NCBI RefSeq assembly: GCF_014268275.3
Contig: NZ_CP077084.1
Span: 3,038,001 to 3,102,000 of the forward strand
Source of the DNA: Pseudomonas tritici
Lineage (GTDB): Bacteria; Pseudomonadota; Gammaproteobacteria; Pseudomonadales; Pseudomonadaceae
Direction of reading: 5' to 3'
DNA: 64,000 nt
The notes beneath the pieces were generated by a model. That model worked only from the letters and a program-made list of their open reading frames with translations. It did not search any database and was not told the DNA's origin. Made by a program: the position numbers and the translations under genes. Position 1 is the first letter of the stretch. Each line of letters begins with the position of its first letter. Shown piece by piece: positions 1 through 10,355 of the stretch.

Positions 1-1332
1 GACCAGCGCGTCATCACTCACCAGCCCCTGGCAAAATTCCGCACGCGGATCCGGGATTTTGTAGTTCACCCCATTCTCATCCACGCCCTTCAAATACAAG
101 GCCCAGGCCGCCACCACCAACGCCGCACGCTCGGTCTCGCGCCCATCCGCAATCAATCGGTTAATGGTCGGCACGGTGAACTTGGGAAACTTCGACGAGC
201 CGTCCGAGCACACGCGCTCCAACTGATCGGCAATCGCCTGATTGGAGAAACGATCCACCAGGGTCTGCTTATAGTCCGTCAGATCAATACCCGGCACAGG
301 CGCCAGGTTCGGCGTGACATCAAGGTCCATATAGGCACGCATATAGGCGACAAACACCGGATCGTTCATGGTCTCGTGCACAAACCGATAGCCCTTGAGA
401 AAGCCCAGGTAGGTCAGCGCCAGGTGGCTGCCATTGAGCAGGCCGATCTTCATTTCTTCATACGGCGTGACGTCATCGGTGAACTGCACGCCGACCTTTT
501 CCCAGGCCGGGCGACCATTCACGAACTTGTCTTCCAGCACCCATTGCACAAAAGGTTCGCACACCACCGGCCAGGCATCGTCGATGCCGTGGTCATCATG
601 CAGTTGCAGGCGGTGGGCAGTGCTGGTCATCGGCGTGATGCGGTCGACCATGGCATTCGGAAAGCTCACATTCACCTTGATCCAGTCATGCAACTCGGCA
701 TTGTGCAGGGCGGCGAAGGCCAGCAACGCCTTGCGCGTAACGGCGCCGTTGTGCGGCAGGTTATCGCAGGACATTACGGTAAACGCCGGGATGCCGGCGG
801 CGCGGCGTTTGGTCAGGGCGGCGCAGATAAAGCCAAATACGGTTTTCGGTGACGTGGGGTGCGCCAGGTCGTGCTGGATCTGCGGCAAGTGGGCCATGAA
901 CTCGCCATTGCTGTCGTCGATGCAGTAGCCGCCTTCGGTGATGGTCAGCGAGACGATGCGAATCTGCGGGCTGGCCAGTTTGTCGATCAGCGCCTGGGCG
1001 CCGTCTTCAGCCAGCAGCATGTCGCTGATCGAGCCGATGACACGCACTTCGGTGTCGTCGGTATCGCCCAGTTCGTACAGGGTGAACAGGTAGTCCTGGC
1101 CAGCCAGGTCGTCACGGGCCTTGCGGTCCTCACTACGCAGGCCGACGCCGCAGATGCTCCAGTCCAGGCCTTCGCCCGTGTTCATCAGCGCATCGGTGTA
1201 ATACGCCTGATGCGCGCGGTGGAAACCGCCGACGCCGATGTGCGCAATGCCTTGGCGGGTGCCGGCGATGGCGTAGGCGGGCAGCTTCACTTCCGGCGCC
1301 AGTTGGGTGAGGTTCTGTTTATTCAGCTTCAT
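1..1332 (-). CDS. mtlD: Mannitol 2-dehydrogenase, C-terminus cut by window edge
   Basis: The enzyme oxidises D-mannitol (also arabitol and sorbitol in characterised pseudomonad homologues) to the keto-sugar with NAD+ in the cytoplasm. The visible 444 codons begin MKLNKQNLTQLAPEV and contain the N-terminal dinucleotide-binding region with the family-typical IAHIGVGGFHRAHQAYY (about residues 29-45). The family is usually about 490 residues, so roughly 50 C-terminal residues lie beyond the left edge. The ATG lies only 18 bases after the mtlK stop, so it belongs to the mtlEFGKD operon. In P. fluorescens the operon continues with mtlY and mtlZ (sugar kinases), which would lie outside this window. 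No stop or frameshift is visible in the part shown. Confidence 0.93.
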   Translation of the reverse strand, partial: MKLNKQNLTQLAPEVKLPAYAIAGTRQGIAHIGVGGFHRAHQAYYTDALMNTGEGLDWSICGVGLRSEDRKARDDLAGQDYLFTLYELGDTDDTEVRVIGSISDMLLAEDGAQALIDKLASPQIRIVSLTITEGGYCIDDSNGEFMAHLPQIQHDLAHPTSPKTVFGFICAALTKRRAAGIPAFTVMSCDNLPHNGAVTRKALLAFAALHNAELHDWIKVNVSFPNAMVDRITPMTSTAHRLQLHDDHGIDDAWPVVCEPFVQWVLEDKFVNGRPAWEKVGVQFTDDVTPYEEMKIGLLNGSHLALTYLGFLKGYRFVHETMNDPVFVAYMRAYMDLDVTPNLAPVPGIDLTDYKQTLVDRFSNQAIADQLERVCSDGSSKFPKFTVPTINRLIADGRETERAALVVAAWALYLKGVDENGVNYKIPDPRAEFCQGLVSDDALV

Positions 1333-1350
1333 GACGGAATACTCGCGAAA

Positions 1351-2454
<1,104 letters not shown>

Positions 2455-2492
2455 GGGATGGGCCTCCGCTTTGAATTTTTATTAAGCAGCCG

Positions 2493-3323
2493 TTACTTCA
2501 CGGCGCCGAAGGACAACCCGCGCACCAGCTGTTTCTGGCTGATCCAGCCAAAAATCAGGATCGGTGCGCAGGCCAGGGTCGAGACGGCGGACAATTTGGC
2601 CCAGAACAACCCTTCGGGGCTGGAGTAGGAGGCGATCAATGCGGTCAACGGCGCAGCGGTGGATGAGGTCAAGTTCAGCGACCAGAACGCCTCGTTCCAG
2701 CACAGGATCAGCGACAGCAACACGGTGGACGCCAGGCCGCCCTTGGCGATCGGCAGCAGCACGCGGACCATTTCCTGCCACAGCGTGGCGCCATCCAGGC
2801 GGGCGGCTTCGAGGATGTCCTTGGGGATGTCCTTGAAGTAGGTGTAAACCATCCACACCACAATCGGCAGGTTGATCAGGGTGTAGATGATGATCAGCGC
2901 AATGCGCGTGTCCAGCAGGCCAAAGCTCTTGGCCAGCAGGTAGATCGGCATCAGCACGCCCACTGGCGGCAGCATCTTGGTGGAGAGCATCCACAGCAGC
3001 GTGCCCTTGGTGCGCTTGGTCTCATAGAACGCCATGGAGTAGGCGGCCGGCACCGAGATCAGCAGGCACAGGGCGGTGGCGCTGAAGGAAATCAGCACCG
3101 AGTTCCACGCATAACTGAAGTAATTGCTGCGCTCGTTGATGTGCAGGTAGTTCTCCAGCGTTGGCGTGAAGATGAACTGCGGCGGCGTGGCGAACGCGTC
3201 GATTTCGGTCTTGAAGCTGGTCAGCACCATCCAGAAGATCGGGAAGAAGATCAGGATCGCGATGGCCCAGGCCAACGTGCCGAGCAACAGGCTTTGCAGG
3301 CGGCGGGATTGTTGAAGCGTCAT
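2493..3323 (-). CDS. mtlG: Mannitol/polyol ABC transporter permease
   Basis: One of two inner-membrane subunits of the MtlEFGK importer (MalG type, 276 residues). Six hydrophobic segments are visible, starting with LLGTLAWAIAILIFFPIFWM near the N-terminus. The cytoplasmic EAA loop that docks on MtlK reads EAARLDGATLWQEM (about 182-195). The start codon lies 10 bases after the mtlF stop, so translation is probably coupled. The C-terminal motif region is intact and the protein is full length for the family. Confidence 0.94.
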   Translation of the reverse strand: MTLQQSRRLQSLLLGTLAWAIAILIFFPIFWMVLTSFKTEIDAFATPPQFIFTPTLENYLHINERSNYFSYAWNSVLISFSATALCLLISVPAAYSMAFYETKRTKGTLLWMLSTKMLPPVGVLMPIYLLAKSFGLLDTRIALIIIYTLINLPIVVWMVYTYFKDIPKDILEAARLDGATLWQEMVRVLLPIAKGGLASTVLLSLILCWNEAFWSLNLTSSTAAPLTALIASYSSPEGLFWAKLSAVSTLACAPILIFGWISQKQLVRGLSFGAVK

Positions 3324-3333
3324 GGCGCGGCCC

Positions 3334-4227
3334 TCAAGGCTTGTCAGTCAGGTTTTTGCCGATCATCCGCACCAGGATGATCGCCGCGATATTGGCGATG
3401 ACCACGGCAATCAAGCCGCCGGCCGAAGCCATGCCCACGTCGAATTGCACCAGCGCCTGGTTGTAGATCAGGTAGGCGAGGTTGGTCGAGGCGTAGCCGG
3501 GGCCACCGTTGGTGGTGGTGAAGATTTCGGCGAATACCGAGAGCAGAAAGATCGTTTCGATCATCACCACCACGGCAATCGGGCGCGCCAGGTGGGGCAG
3601 GGTCAGGTGCCAGAAGATCGCGATAGCACCGGCACCGTCGAGGCGCGCGGCTTCCTTTTGTTCCTGGTCCAGGGACTGCATGGCGGTCATCAGCAGCAGG
3701 ATCGCGAAGGGCAGCCATTGCCACGACACTATGATGATGATCGACAGCAACGGGTAGTGCGCCAGCCAGTCCACCGGCTCGGCGCCGAAGAACTTCCACA
3801 CGGCGGCGAGAATCCCCGACACCGGGTGGAAAATCAGGTTCTTCCAGATCAGCGCACCGACGGTGGGCATGATGAAGAACGGCGAAATCAACAACACCCG
3901 CACCAGGCCGCGACCGAAGAACTCACTGGCCTCCAGCAGGGCACTGATCAACACGCCGAACACCACGCTGATCAGCAGCACGCTGCCCACCAGCAACAAG
4001 GTATTGGTGGCACCGGGCAGGAAGCCCGAATCGGTGATGAAGTAGGTGAAGTTCTCCAGCCCCACGAACTGGTTTTCGCCGGGGTAGAGCAGGTTGTAGC
4101 GGATCAGCGAAAAGTACAGGGTCATGCCCAGGGGCACGATCATCCACAGCAGCAACAAGGCCACCGAGGGGCTGACGAGGAACCAGCCGGGGTTGGCCAG
4201 GCGGTTTTTGGGTGTGGTTGTATTCAT
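3334..4227 (-). CDS. mtlF: Mannitol/polyol ABC transporter permease
   Basis: The MalF-type partner permease of MtlG (297 residues from the ATG at 4227). An in-frame TTG three codons upstream would also open the frame, but MNTTTPKNRLANPGW is the more natural start. Multiple membrane spans are visible, the first being SVALLLLWMIVPLGMTLYFS. The EAA loop reads EAARLDGAGAIAIFW (about 200-214). It is separated from mtlE by a REPIN (4281-4371), which may lower or stabilise downstream mRNA so that the binding protein is made in excess. That effect is inferred; the element's position is seen directly. Confidence 0.94.
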   Translation of the reverse strand: MNTTTPKNRLANPGWFLVSPSVALLLLWMIVPLGMTLYFSLIRYNLLYPGENQFVGLENFTYFITDSGFLPGATNTLLLVGSVLLISVVFGVLISALLEASEFFGRGLVRVLLISPFFIMPTVGALIWKNLIFHPVSGILAAVWKFFGAEPVDWLAHYPLLSIIIIVSWQWLPFAILLLMTAMQSLDQEQKEAARLDGAGAIAIFWHLTLPHLARPIAVVVMIETIFLLSVFAEIFTTTNGGPGYASTNLAYLIYNQALVQFDVGMASAGGLIAVVIANIAAIILVRMIGKNLTDKP

Positions 4228-4280
4228 GGTGATCAAAGCCAGTCGATTACATGCAGAACCAGAGTCGGAGCGCGATCAAA

Positions 4281-4371
4281 TGTGGGAGCTGGCTTGCCTG
4301 CGATGGCGGTGTGTCAGGTAACAGAATCATCAACTGACAGGCCGCCATCGCGGGCAAGCCCGGCTCCCACA
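4281..4371. repeat. REPIN (inverted pair of REP repeats) between mtlE and mtlF
   Basis: The left unit at 4281 (TGTGGGAGCTGGCTTGCC) and the right unit ending at 4371 (GCAAGCCCGGCTCCCACA) are inverted around a short spacer. Several near-identical pairs occur in other gaps of this window. Placement between the first and second genes of an importer operon is typical for REP elements that act as mRNA stabilisers or attenuators. Confidence 0.9.
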
Positions 4372-4408
4372 TAAAGCGGGTTCCCACAGTTAGAGGGGGG
4401 AGTCGGGC

Positions 4409-5719
4409 CTATTTGGGATAACCCGCCCGCTTCATTTCCCGCTCAGTGGTGGTCTGCGCAGCAGTCAATGCAGCATCCACCGTCTGCTGACCGGTCAACG
4501 CGCCCGAGAAGAATTTACCGACCTGGGTCCCAATTGCCTGGAACTCAGGAATGGTTACCAACTGGATACCGATATACGGCACTGGCTTGAGCGTCGGTTT
4601 GGTCGGGTCCGCGACCTTCAGCGATTCCAGGGTCACCTTGGCAAACGGAGCGGCCTTCATGTACTCGTCGCTGTAGGTCGACTTGCGCGTGCCTGGCGGT
4701 ACGTTGGCAACGCCATCGGTCTTGGCGACCAATGCGCCATATTCCTTGGAGGTGGCCCAACTGGTGAACACCTTGGCGGCGTCCTTGGCCTTGGAACTGG
4801 TAGGGATTGCCAGGCTCCAGGAGTACAGCCACGAGGTGCCCTTGTCGGTTTTCTCGTGGGGGGCAAAGGTGAAGCCGACGTGGTCAGCCACTTTGCTTTG
4901 GGTCTTGTCGGTCACGAACGAACCGGCGACGCTGGCGTCGACCCAAATCGCGCACTTGCCGCTGTTGAACAGCGCCAGGTTTTCGTTGAAGCCGTTGCTG
5001 GAGGCGCCCGGCGGGCCGGATTTCTTCATGTTGTCGACGTAGAAGTTCAGCGCCTCCTTCCATTCAGGGCCGTTGAATTCCGGCTGCCACTTCTCATCGA
5101 ACCAGCGCGCACCGTAGCCGTTGGCCAGGGTGGTGATCAGCGCCATGTTCTCACCCCAACCGGCTTTGCCGCGCAGGCACAGGCCGTATTGCTCTTTGCT
5201 CTTGTCGGTGAGTTTGCTGGCGAATTCGCCGATCTGCGTCCAGGTCGGATGCTCGGGCATGGTCAGCCCGGCGTTCTTGAACAGGTCGGTGCGGTAGTAG
5301 GTGATCGAACTTTCGGCGTAGAACGGCAGGGCATACAGCGAGCCTTTGACAGACAGGCCGTCACGCACCGAAGGGAATACGTCATCGAGATCGTAGGACG
5401 CCGGCAAGTCCTTCATCGGCTCCAGCCAACCCTTGGCACCCCAGAGTGCAGCTTCGTACATGCCGATGGTCAACACATCGAACTGCCCGCCCTGGGTGGC
5501 GATGTCGGTGGTCAGGCGTTGGCGCAGCACGTTTTCTTCGAGCACCACCCAATTCAGCTTGATCTCCGGATGCTCGGCCTCGAAGGTTTTCGAGAGCTTT
5601 TGCATGCGGATCATGTCGCTGTTGTTGACGGTGGCAATGGTCAGGGTTTGCGCGCCAAGGCTGACGGCGCTGAGGGTCATACAAGAAAAGGCAATTAGAG
5701 CTTTTGCTGTGAACTTCAT
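4409..5719 (-). CDS. mtlE: Periplasmic mannitol/polyol-binding protein of ABC transporter
   Basis: The extracytoplasmic solute-binding protein (family 1) that captures mannitol, sorbitol or arabitol and delivers it to MtlFG. The chosen start gives MKFTAKALIAFSCMTLSAVS, a classic Sec signal peptide ending near LGAQ, with mature protein from about residue 24. An upstream in-frame ATG (5731) would add four residues, but GGAG lies about 7 bases before the 5719 start. The 436-residue length is normal. First gene of the operon, preceded by a well-defined promoter region (see 5765-5873). Confidence 0.95.
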   Translation of the reverse strand: MKFTAKALIAFSCMTLSAVSLGAQTLTIATVNNSDMIRMQKLSKTFEAEHPEIKLNWVVLEENVLRQRLTTDIATQGGQFDVLTIGMYEAALWGAKGWLEPMKDLPASYDLDDVFPSVRDGLSVKGSLYALPFYAESSITYYRTDLFKNAGLTMPEHPTWTQIGEFASKLTDKSKEQYGLCLRGKAGWGENMALITTLANGYGARWFDEKWQPEFNGPEWKEALNFYVDNMKKSGPPGASSNGFNENLALFNSGKCAIWVDASVAGSFVTDKTQSKVADHVGFTFAPHEKTDKGTSWLYSWSLAIPTSSKAKDAAKVFTSWATSKEYGALVAKTDGVANVPPGTRKSTYSDEYMKAAPFAKVTLESLKVADPTKPTLKPVPYIGIQLVTIPEFQAIGTQVGKFFSGALTGQQTVDAALTAAQTTTEREMKRAGYPK

Positions 5720-5764
5720 CGCGCACTCCATTTCCGCGCCCAGGGGGCTACAGAAGGACAGTTA

Positions 5765-5873
5765 TTGTTGTTGTGTCTTCCCACAAGGAGTCAGGAAGAG
5801 TGTGCGTTGATTACAGCCTTCTAATGGCGCTGTGACAAATCCTTGGGAGCACTGGGACTGATACTTTTTTGCA
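5765..5873 (-). promoter_or_regulatory. mtlE promoter with tandem AraC-type sites and a CA motif in the leader
   Basis: Read on the minus strand, two direct repeats TGCnnnnAAGnAT (TGCAAAAAAGTAT at 5873-5861 and TGCTCCCAAGGAT at 5851-5839) start 22 bp apart. The downstream repeat directly abuts a -35-like TTGTCA (5838-5833). After a 17-base spacer comes TGTAAT (5815-5810) as -10. Transcription would begin near 5803, giving a leader of about 84 bases. That leader contains AACAACAATAAC (5772-5761), a perfect AAnAAnAA CA motif of the kind bound by Hfq/Crc for catabolite repression. The boxes are seen; binding by MtlR and by Hfq/Crc is inferred from family behaviour. Confidence 0.65.
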
Positions 5874-5898
5874 CTCGATAACCCAGCAGCTGAAGCCA

Positions 5899-6804
5899 TT
5901 AAGCCAGGTTCTGCTCGGTCAAGCGCTGCACTGCCAGGCGTCGGTAGTGGGAAGGGGTCATGCCTTTTAGCTGTTGAAAACGCCGGTTGAAGTTGGAGAT
6001 GTTGTTGAAACCCGATTCAAAGCACACGTCGGTCACGGCTTTATCACCATCGGCCAACAGCTCGCACGACTTGCTGATGCGCAGCCGATTGACGAATTCG
6101 ATAAACGTGCGCCCGGTGGCCTGTTTAAACACCCGTGAGAAATAGGTGGGCTTCATCCCCAAGTATTCCGCAACCTCTTCAAGGGACAGCTCACGCGCGT
6201 AGTGGGCAAAGATGTAGTCCACCGCGCGGTTGGTACGGTCGATACTGTGCTCGTCGGCCAACTGCGGTGTCGTCACCCCTGAAAGCAACTGGTAGTCCTC
6301 ACACGCGCTGAGTACTTCCAGCAGGATAAAGAAATGTCCCAGCCGCGCCATGCCCTGTGCGTCCTCAATGCGCTGCATCAAGGTCATCGCTTGGGCAATC
6401 GTGCGCTTGCAGCGAAACTCGATGCCGTACTGCGCCCGTTCCAGCAGCGGCGCCAGGGTCTTGAGTTCGGCGAAGATATGGCTGCCGCCTTCAAACAGCT
6501 CATCGGTGAAATTCACCAACATGTCGCGCTTGGGCACTACCTCGTCTTCCTCGACCTGGCTGATCCAGTTGTGGGGCAGGTTGGGGCCGGTGAGGAACAG
6601 GCTTTCCGGGTAGAAGTTGCCGATATAGTCGCCGATAAACACCTTGCCCGAGCTGGCGACGATCAGGTGCAGCTCGTATTCCTTGTGAAAGTGCCAGCGC
6701 ACCAGCGGGCAGGGGAAACCGTGCTGGCGATAGATGATGGACAGACCGTTGTGATCGTCCATCAGCTCGTAGGAAGGGTCGGTGATTCGTGTTGCTCGGG
6801 TCAT
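5899..6804 (-). CDS. mtlR: AraC/XylS-family activator of the mannitol operon
   Basis: Transcriptional activator of mtlEFGKDYZ. The 301-residue protein has an N-terminal cupin-like sensing domain (about 20-110, containing VRWHFHKEYELHLI and GDYIGNFYPES). The C-terminal double helix-turn-helix spans about 190-290, with DYIFAHYARELSLEEVAEYL then TDVCFESGFNNISNFNRRFQ and the family signature ending KGMTPSHYRR. It lies immediately upstream of mtlE in the same orientation, the arrangement known from P. fluorescens. The likely target repeats lie in the 179-base gap before mtlE. Its own promoter should lie upstream of 6804, where nothing distinctive was seen. Confidence 0.93.
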   Translation of the reverse strand: MTRATRITDPSYELMDDHNGLSIIYRQHGFPCPLVRWHFHKEYELHLIVASSGKVFIGDYIGNFYPESLFLTGPNLPHNWISQVEEDEVVPKRDMLVNFTDELFEGGSHIFAELKTLAPLLERAQYGIEFRCKRTIAQAMTLMQRIEDAQGMARLGHFFILLEVLSACEDYQLLSGVTTPQLADEHSIDRTNRAVDYIFAHYARELSLEEVAEYLGMKPTYFSRVFKQATGRTFIEFVNRLRISKSCELLADGDKAVTDVCFESGFNNISNFNRRFQQLKGMTPSHYRRLAVQRLTEQNLA

Positions 6805-6876
6805 ACTGCCGTCGCTTTATTGTGGTTGCTGCGTAGGATAATGCCCCCTCGCGCGCAACCTCGCCAGCGTCGCCGT

Positions 6877-8166
6877 TTAGACGCTGCGGTTTTTTGCCTC
6901 GATCCACTGGGACATGTATTGCGTACTTTTATGGGCGTGGTGGCGCAGCATGCTGCCGGTGAAGTTATCGCGGCGATGGGCGGCGAGATGGCTGCGGCAC
7001 TGTTGCAGACATGCCACCAGCGCGGGGCCATGAATGTTCTGGTCATAGCGGCGCGCTAACAGCTGGCGACCGTTTTCCTGGGCCTGGGTCCAGCGTTCGC
7101 GGTCCTGGTAGAGCGCCACGGCGGCGGCGGCGAGTGCAGGTGCGCTGTGTTCGATCAGCCCCGGCCACGGCTGCTCATCACCCATGGCCTCGGCGCCGAT
7201 GGGCGTGGTGATATTCGGTGTGCCGCAGAGCATCGCATCCGCGAGTTTGCCCTTGATGCCGGCGCCGAAGCGCAGTGGCGCCAGGCAGATACGCGCGGCC
7301 GTCATCACCTGCAAGGCATCTTCGGCCCAGTTCATCACATGAAATCCCTGCGCCGGGTTATGCAGCGCAGTGGCCTTGGGCGGCGTGTAGGCGCCATAGA
7401 TATGCAACTGGGCGTCCGGCAATTGCTGGCGAATCAGCGGCCACAGGCTGTTTTTCATCCATAACACCGCGTCCCAGTTGGGCGCGTGGCGGAAGTTGCC
7501 GATGCTGAGGAAGTGCGCCCGGTCTTCAAATGGCGCGAAGGGCTCGGCGGGTGGTTCCAGCATCAGCGGGCACCAGTGGAGCAGGGCAGCCGGCACTTTG
7601 AACTGCTCGGTCAGCAGGCGGATTTCCACGTCAGAGATCATCAGGCTGATATCGCAACGGTAGATCGCCGCGATTTCGCGCTTGGCCAGGTCAGTGTCGG
7701 CCATCAGCTGGAACTCTTCGTGCAACGCCGGGGAAAACAGCGCGCTGAAGTCGTCGCTGTCGGGGTCGGCCTTGAGGTGGTCCTTGAGGCGCTGATGCCG
7801 TGCGTCACGCAGGCTTTGCAGGTCAGAGGTTTCCAGTACGCGCAGGGCATCGGGGCAACATTTCTCGACGCGCCAACCGAACTGTTCTTCCATCATGAAG
7901 CGGTCGAACAGCACGATATCCGGAGCGAGTTCGCAGATAAAATCGTCGAAACTGCTGTTATTCAACTCGATAGCGCATTCGGCTATGCCCAGGGCGGGCA
8001 GATCGGCCTTGTGCTCGCCGATGGTTGCGGGGCTGCTGAAGGTAATGTTCCAACCTTGCGCCAGAAAACTCTCAAGAATCTGCATCATATGCCCGCCTGC
8101 GGCCGAGGAACGTGGTTCCGGCCAGACATAACCAATGACCAGGACTTTGGTGGCGGGCTGATTCAT
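6877..8166 (-). CDS. GT-B fold glycosyltransferase (family 4-like)
   Basis: Probable sugar transferase of 429 residues acting on an unknown envelope or exopolysaccharide substrate. The N-terminal Rossmann half starts KVLVIGYVWPEPRSSAAGGHMM, and the C-terminal nucleotide-sugar binding half carries FLSIGNFRHAPNWDAV and GAGIKGKLADAMLCG, typical of GT4/GT1 enzymes. The start was set at MNQPATK (8166), because the open frame extends 22 unsupported codons further. It is a lone gene between mtlR and tpx, so context does not reveal the product. An O-antigen or capsule decoration role is possible but unproven. Confidence 0.7.
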   Translation of the reverse strand: MNQPATKVLVIGYVWPEPRSSAAGGHMMQILESFLAQGWNITFSSPATIGEHKADLPALGIAECAIELNNSSFDDFICELAPDIVLFDRFMMEEQFGWRVEKCCPDALRVLETSDLQSLRDARHQRLKDHLKADPDSDDFSALFSPALHEEFQLMADTDLAKREIAAIYRCDISLMISDVEIRLLTEQFKVPAALLHWCPLMLEPPAEPFAPFEDRAHFLSIGNFRHAPNWDAVLWMKNSLWPLIRQQLPDAQLHIYGAYTPPKATALHNPAQGFHVMNWAEDALQVMTAARICLAPLRFGAGIKGKLADAMLCGTPNITTPIGAEAMGDEQPWPGLIEHSAPALAAAAVALYQDRERWTQAQENGRQLLARRYDQNIHGPALVACLQQCRSHLAAHRRDNFTGSMLRHHAHKSTQYMSQWIEAKNRSV

Positions 8167-8324
8167 CGACAACGGTTTCCTTGAAGGGCAGGTGAAAAGC
8201 GCGCAATTAAACCACAACCGGTGGCATGACAATTTGTGTCTGGCGGTAGGTCGTCATCGTAGTTTGTGGTTAACTTCGGCCTCTTGAATTCGTTTAACCA
8301 AAACCCAGCATAAGGATTCCGTTC

Positions 8325-8825
8325 ATGGCTCAAGTCACTCTCAAAGGCAACCCGGTCCAGGTTGAAGGCGAACTGCCGAAAGTCGGCGCCAAAGCCGCAG
8401 ACTTCACCCTGACCGCCGGCGATCTGTCCAACGCCACCCTGGCCACCTTTGCGGGCAAGCGTAAGGTGCTGAACATCTTCCCAAGTGTCGACACCCCAAC
8501 CTGCGCGACTTCGGTGCGCAAGTTCAACGCCCAGGCCAACGATGTGGAAAACACCGTGGTGCTGTGCATCTCCACCGACCTGCCGTTCGCCCAAGCGCGT
8601 TTCTGCGGCTCCGAAGGCCTGGAAAACGTGAAGAACCTGTCTGATTTCCGCGATTCGGATTTCGCGGTTGATTACGGTGTGGCGATTGCCGACGGCCCGC
8701 TCAAAGGCCTGACCGCTCGTGCCGTCGTAGTGCTGGACGAAAACGACAACGTGCTGCACAGCGAGTTGGTCAAGGAAATCGCTGAAGAGCCAAACTACGA
8801 AGCAGCCCTGGCTGTTTTGAAGTAA
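8325..8825 (+). CDS. tpx: Lipid hydroperoxide/thiol peroxidase
   Basis: Thioredoxin-dependent 2-Cys peroxiredoxin that removes H2O2 and organic hydroperoxides. At 166 residues it matches the Tpx family length. The peroxidatic Cys60 lies in [11 protein letters not shown] and the resolving Cys94 in ARFCGSEGL, matching C61/C95 of the E. coli enzyme in spacing. An AAGGA ribosome-binding site lies about 8 bases before the ATG. It is monocistronic, followed by an intrinsic terminator at 8878. Divergent from the glycosyltransferase gene, with a 158-base shared control region that contains no operator I could recognise. Confidence 0.96.
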   Translation: MAQVTLKGNPVQVEGELPKVGAKAADFTLTAGDLSNATLATFAGKRKVLNIFPSVDTPTCATSVRKFNAQANDVENTVVLCISTDLPFAQARFCGSEGLENVKNLSDFRDSDFAVDYGVAIADGPLKGLTARAVVVLDENDNVLHSELVKEIAEEPNYEAALAVLK

Positions 8826-8877
8826 CTGTTTCGGTACGTTACTGTCGTTTGGCAGTAACACGTATGATGCATGCTTG

Positions 8878-8904
8878 CGGCCTGGCCTAGTCCAGGCCGT
8901 TTTT
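8878..8904 (+). terminator. Rho-independent terminator of tpx
   Basis: An 8-bp perfect stem (CGGCCTGG / CCAGGCCG) with a six-base loop CCTAGT is followed directly by TTTTT. It lies 53 bases after the tpx stop and ends the tpx transcript before the mux operon. Confidence 0.9.
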
Positions 8905-9056
8905 ATTTGTCGCTCAGGTGCTTAGCGAAATAGCGAACGGACTAAGCGCAGATGTTTAAAGTTGTAAGCCCAAGGTAAATAGCCGGTAAAGGCGCTTTTC
9001 TTAACGCGCTCCAGTGCTTATCTTTCAGCCTCCCAAAGAAGAAGCTCTCGCGCCCA

Positions 9057-10355
9057 ATGGTTGATCACTCCATGCAATCCTCCCCCCGCAACTCCCGCCG
9101 CTGGTTGTTCGGCCTGCTCGTGCTGCTGGTTATCGCCGGCCTGTGCTGGAAATTCTGGCCCAGCGGTGCCGCCCATAAAGACGCGCCGGCCGGCCATGCG
9201 AGCAAGACCGGCATGGCGCGCCCTGGGTTTGGCGGTTCCACTGGCCCGGTGCCGGTACGCGTGGCGCCTGCGGTGCTTGGCGAGTTCCCGGTGTACTACA
9301 AGGCCTTGGGCACGGTTACCGCACTGAACACGATCAATGTGCGCAGCCGGGTGGGTGGCGAGTTGGTGAAGATCGCCTTTGAAGAAGGGCAGATGGTCAA
9401 GGCCGGCGACCTGCTGGCCGAGATCGACCCGCGCAGCTACCAGAACGCCTTGCTCCAGGCCCAGGGCACGCTGATGCAGAACCAGGCCCAACTGAAAAAC
9501 GCCCAGGTCGACGTGCAGCGTTATCGCGACCTGTTCGCCCAGGACAGTATTGCCAAGCAGACCCTGGACACCGCCGAAGCGCTGGTTTTGCAATACCAGG
9601 GCACGGTCAAGACCAACCAGGGCGCGGTGGATGACGCCAAGCTCAACCTCGAATTCACCAAGATCCGCGCACCGATCAGTGGCCGCGTGGGCCTGCGCCA
9701 GGTGGACGTGGGCAACCTGGTGGCGGCCAACGACACCACCTTCCTGGCCGTGATCACCCAGACCCAACCGATCAGCGTCGCCTTCACCCTGCCGGAAAAT
9801 ACCCTGGAAACCGTGCTTGCTCGCTACCACGCCGGCAACAAACTTCCTGTGGAAGCCTGGGACCGTGGCGATGTGAAAGTACAGGCCACCGGCGTGCTGC
9901 AGAGCCTGGACAACCAGATCGACGTCACCACCGGCACCCTGAAATTCAAGGCGCGCTTCGATAACAAGGACCAGGCGCTGTTCCCCAATCAGTTCGTCAA
10001 TGTGCACCTGTTGGCTGACACCCTGCATAACGTAGTGCTGGCGCCGTCGGCGGCGATCCAGTTCGGCAACACCGGCACCTTCGTCTACGTGCTCGACGGC
10101 GACAAGAAGGTCAAGGTGCAGCCGCTGGTAGTCGGCGATACCGATGGCGATAACACCGTGATCAAGCAAGGTCTCAAGGCCGGCGACCGCGTGGTGCTGG
10201 AAGGCACTGACCGTTTGAAGGACGGCAGCGAAGTCGAAGTGGTGAATGAGAGCAGCGAAGTGCCGACCACGCCGACCGAACACCTGCAAGGCAAGCCCGC
10301 CGCGAAAGGGGAGACCGGCGCTGCCGCCGGCAAGGCGCAAAAGGTCGGTTCATGA
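9057..10355 (+). CDS. muxA: RND efflux periplasmic adaptor (MdtA/MuxA type)
   Basis: Membrane fusion protein linking the MuxB/MuxC pumps to the OpmB channel. The 432-residue product begins with a membrane anchor ([20 protein letters not shown], about 12-31). It continues with a biotinyl-lipoyl-like half ([20 protein letters not shown]), an alpha-hairpin (about 135-205) rich in Gln/Ala, and a second lipoyl half ([20 protein letters not shown]). The beta-barrel and membrane-proximal domains follow, ending at [11 protein letters not shown]. First gene of a four-gene operon, overlapping muxB by 4 bases. The homologous system is MuxABC-OpmB in P. aeruginosa and MdtABC in E. coli. Confidence 0.93.
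   Translation: MVDHSMQSSPRNSRRWLFGLLVLLVIAGLCWKFWPSGAAHKDAPAGHASKTGMARPGFGGSTGPVPVRVAPAVLGEFPVYYKALGTVTALNTINVRSRVGGELVKIAFEEGQMVKAGDLLAEIDPRSYQNALLQAQGTLMQNQAQLKNAQVDVQRYRDLFAQDSIAKQTLDTAEALVLQYQGTVKTNQGAVDDAKLNLEFTKIRAPISGRVGLRQVDVGNLVAANDTTFLAVITQTQPISVAFTLPENTLETVLARYHAGNKLPVEAWDRGDVKVQATGVLQSLDNQIDVTTGTLKFKARFDNKDQALFPNQFVNVHLLADTLHNVVLAPSAAIQFGNTGTFVYVLDGDKKVKVQPLVVGDTDGDNTVIKQGLKAGDRVVLEGTDRLKDGSEVEVVNESSEVPTTPTEHLQGKPAAKGETGAAAGKAQKVGS

Noticed and set aside
8280..8324. TTGAAT-N17-GCATAA as a tpx promoter
   Set aside because: The -10 would lie within the ribosome-binding site, leaving no room for a leader.
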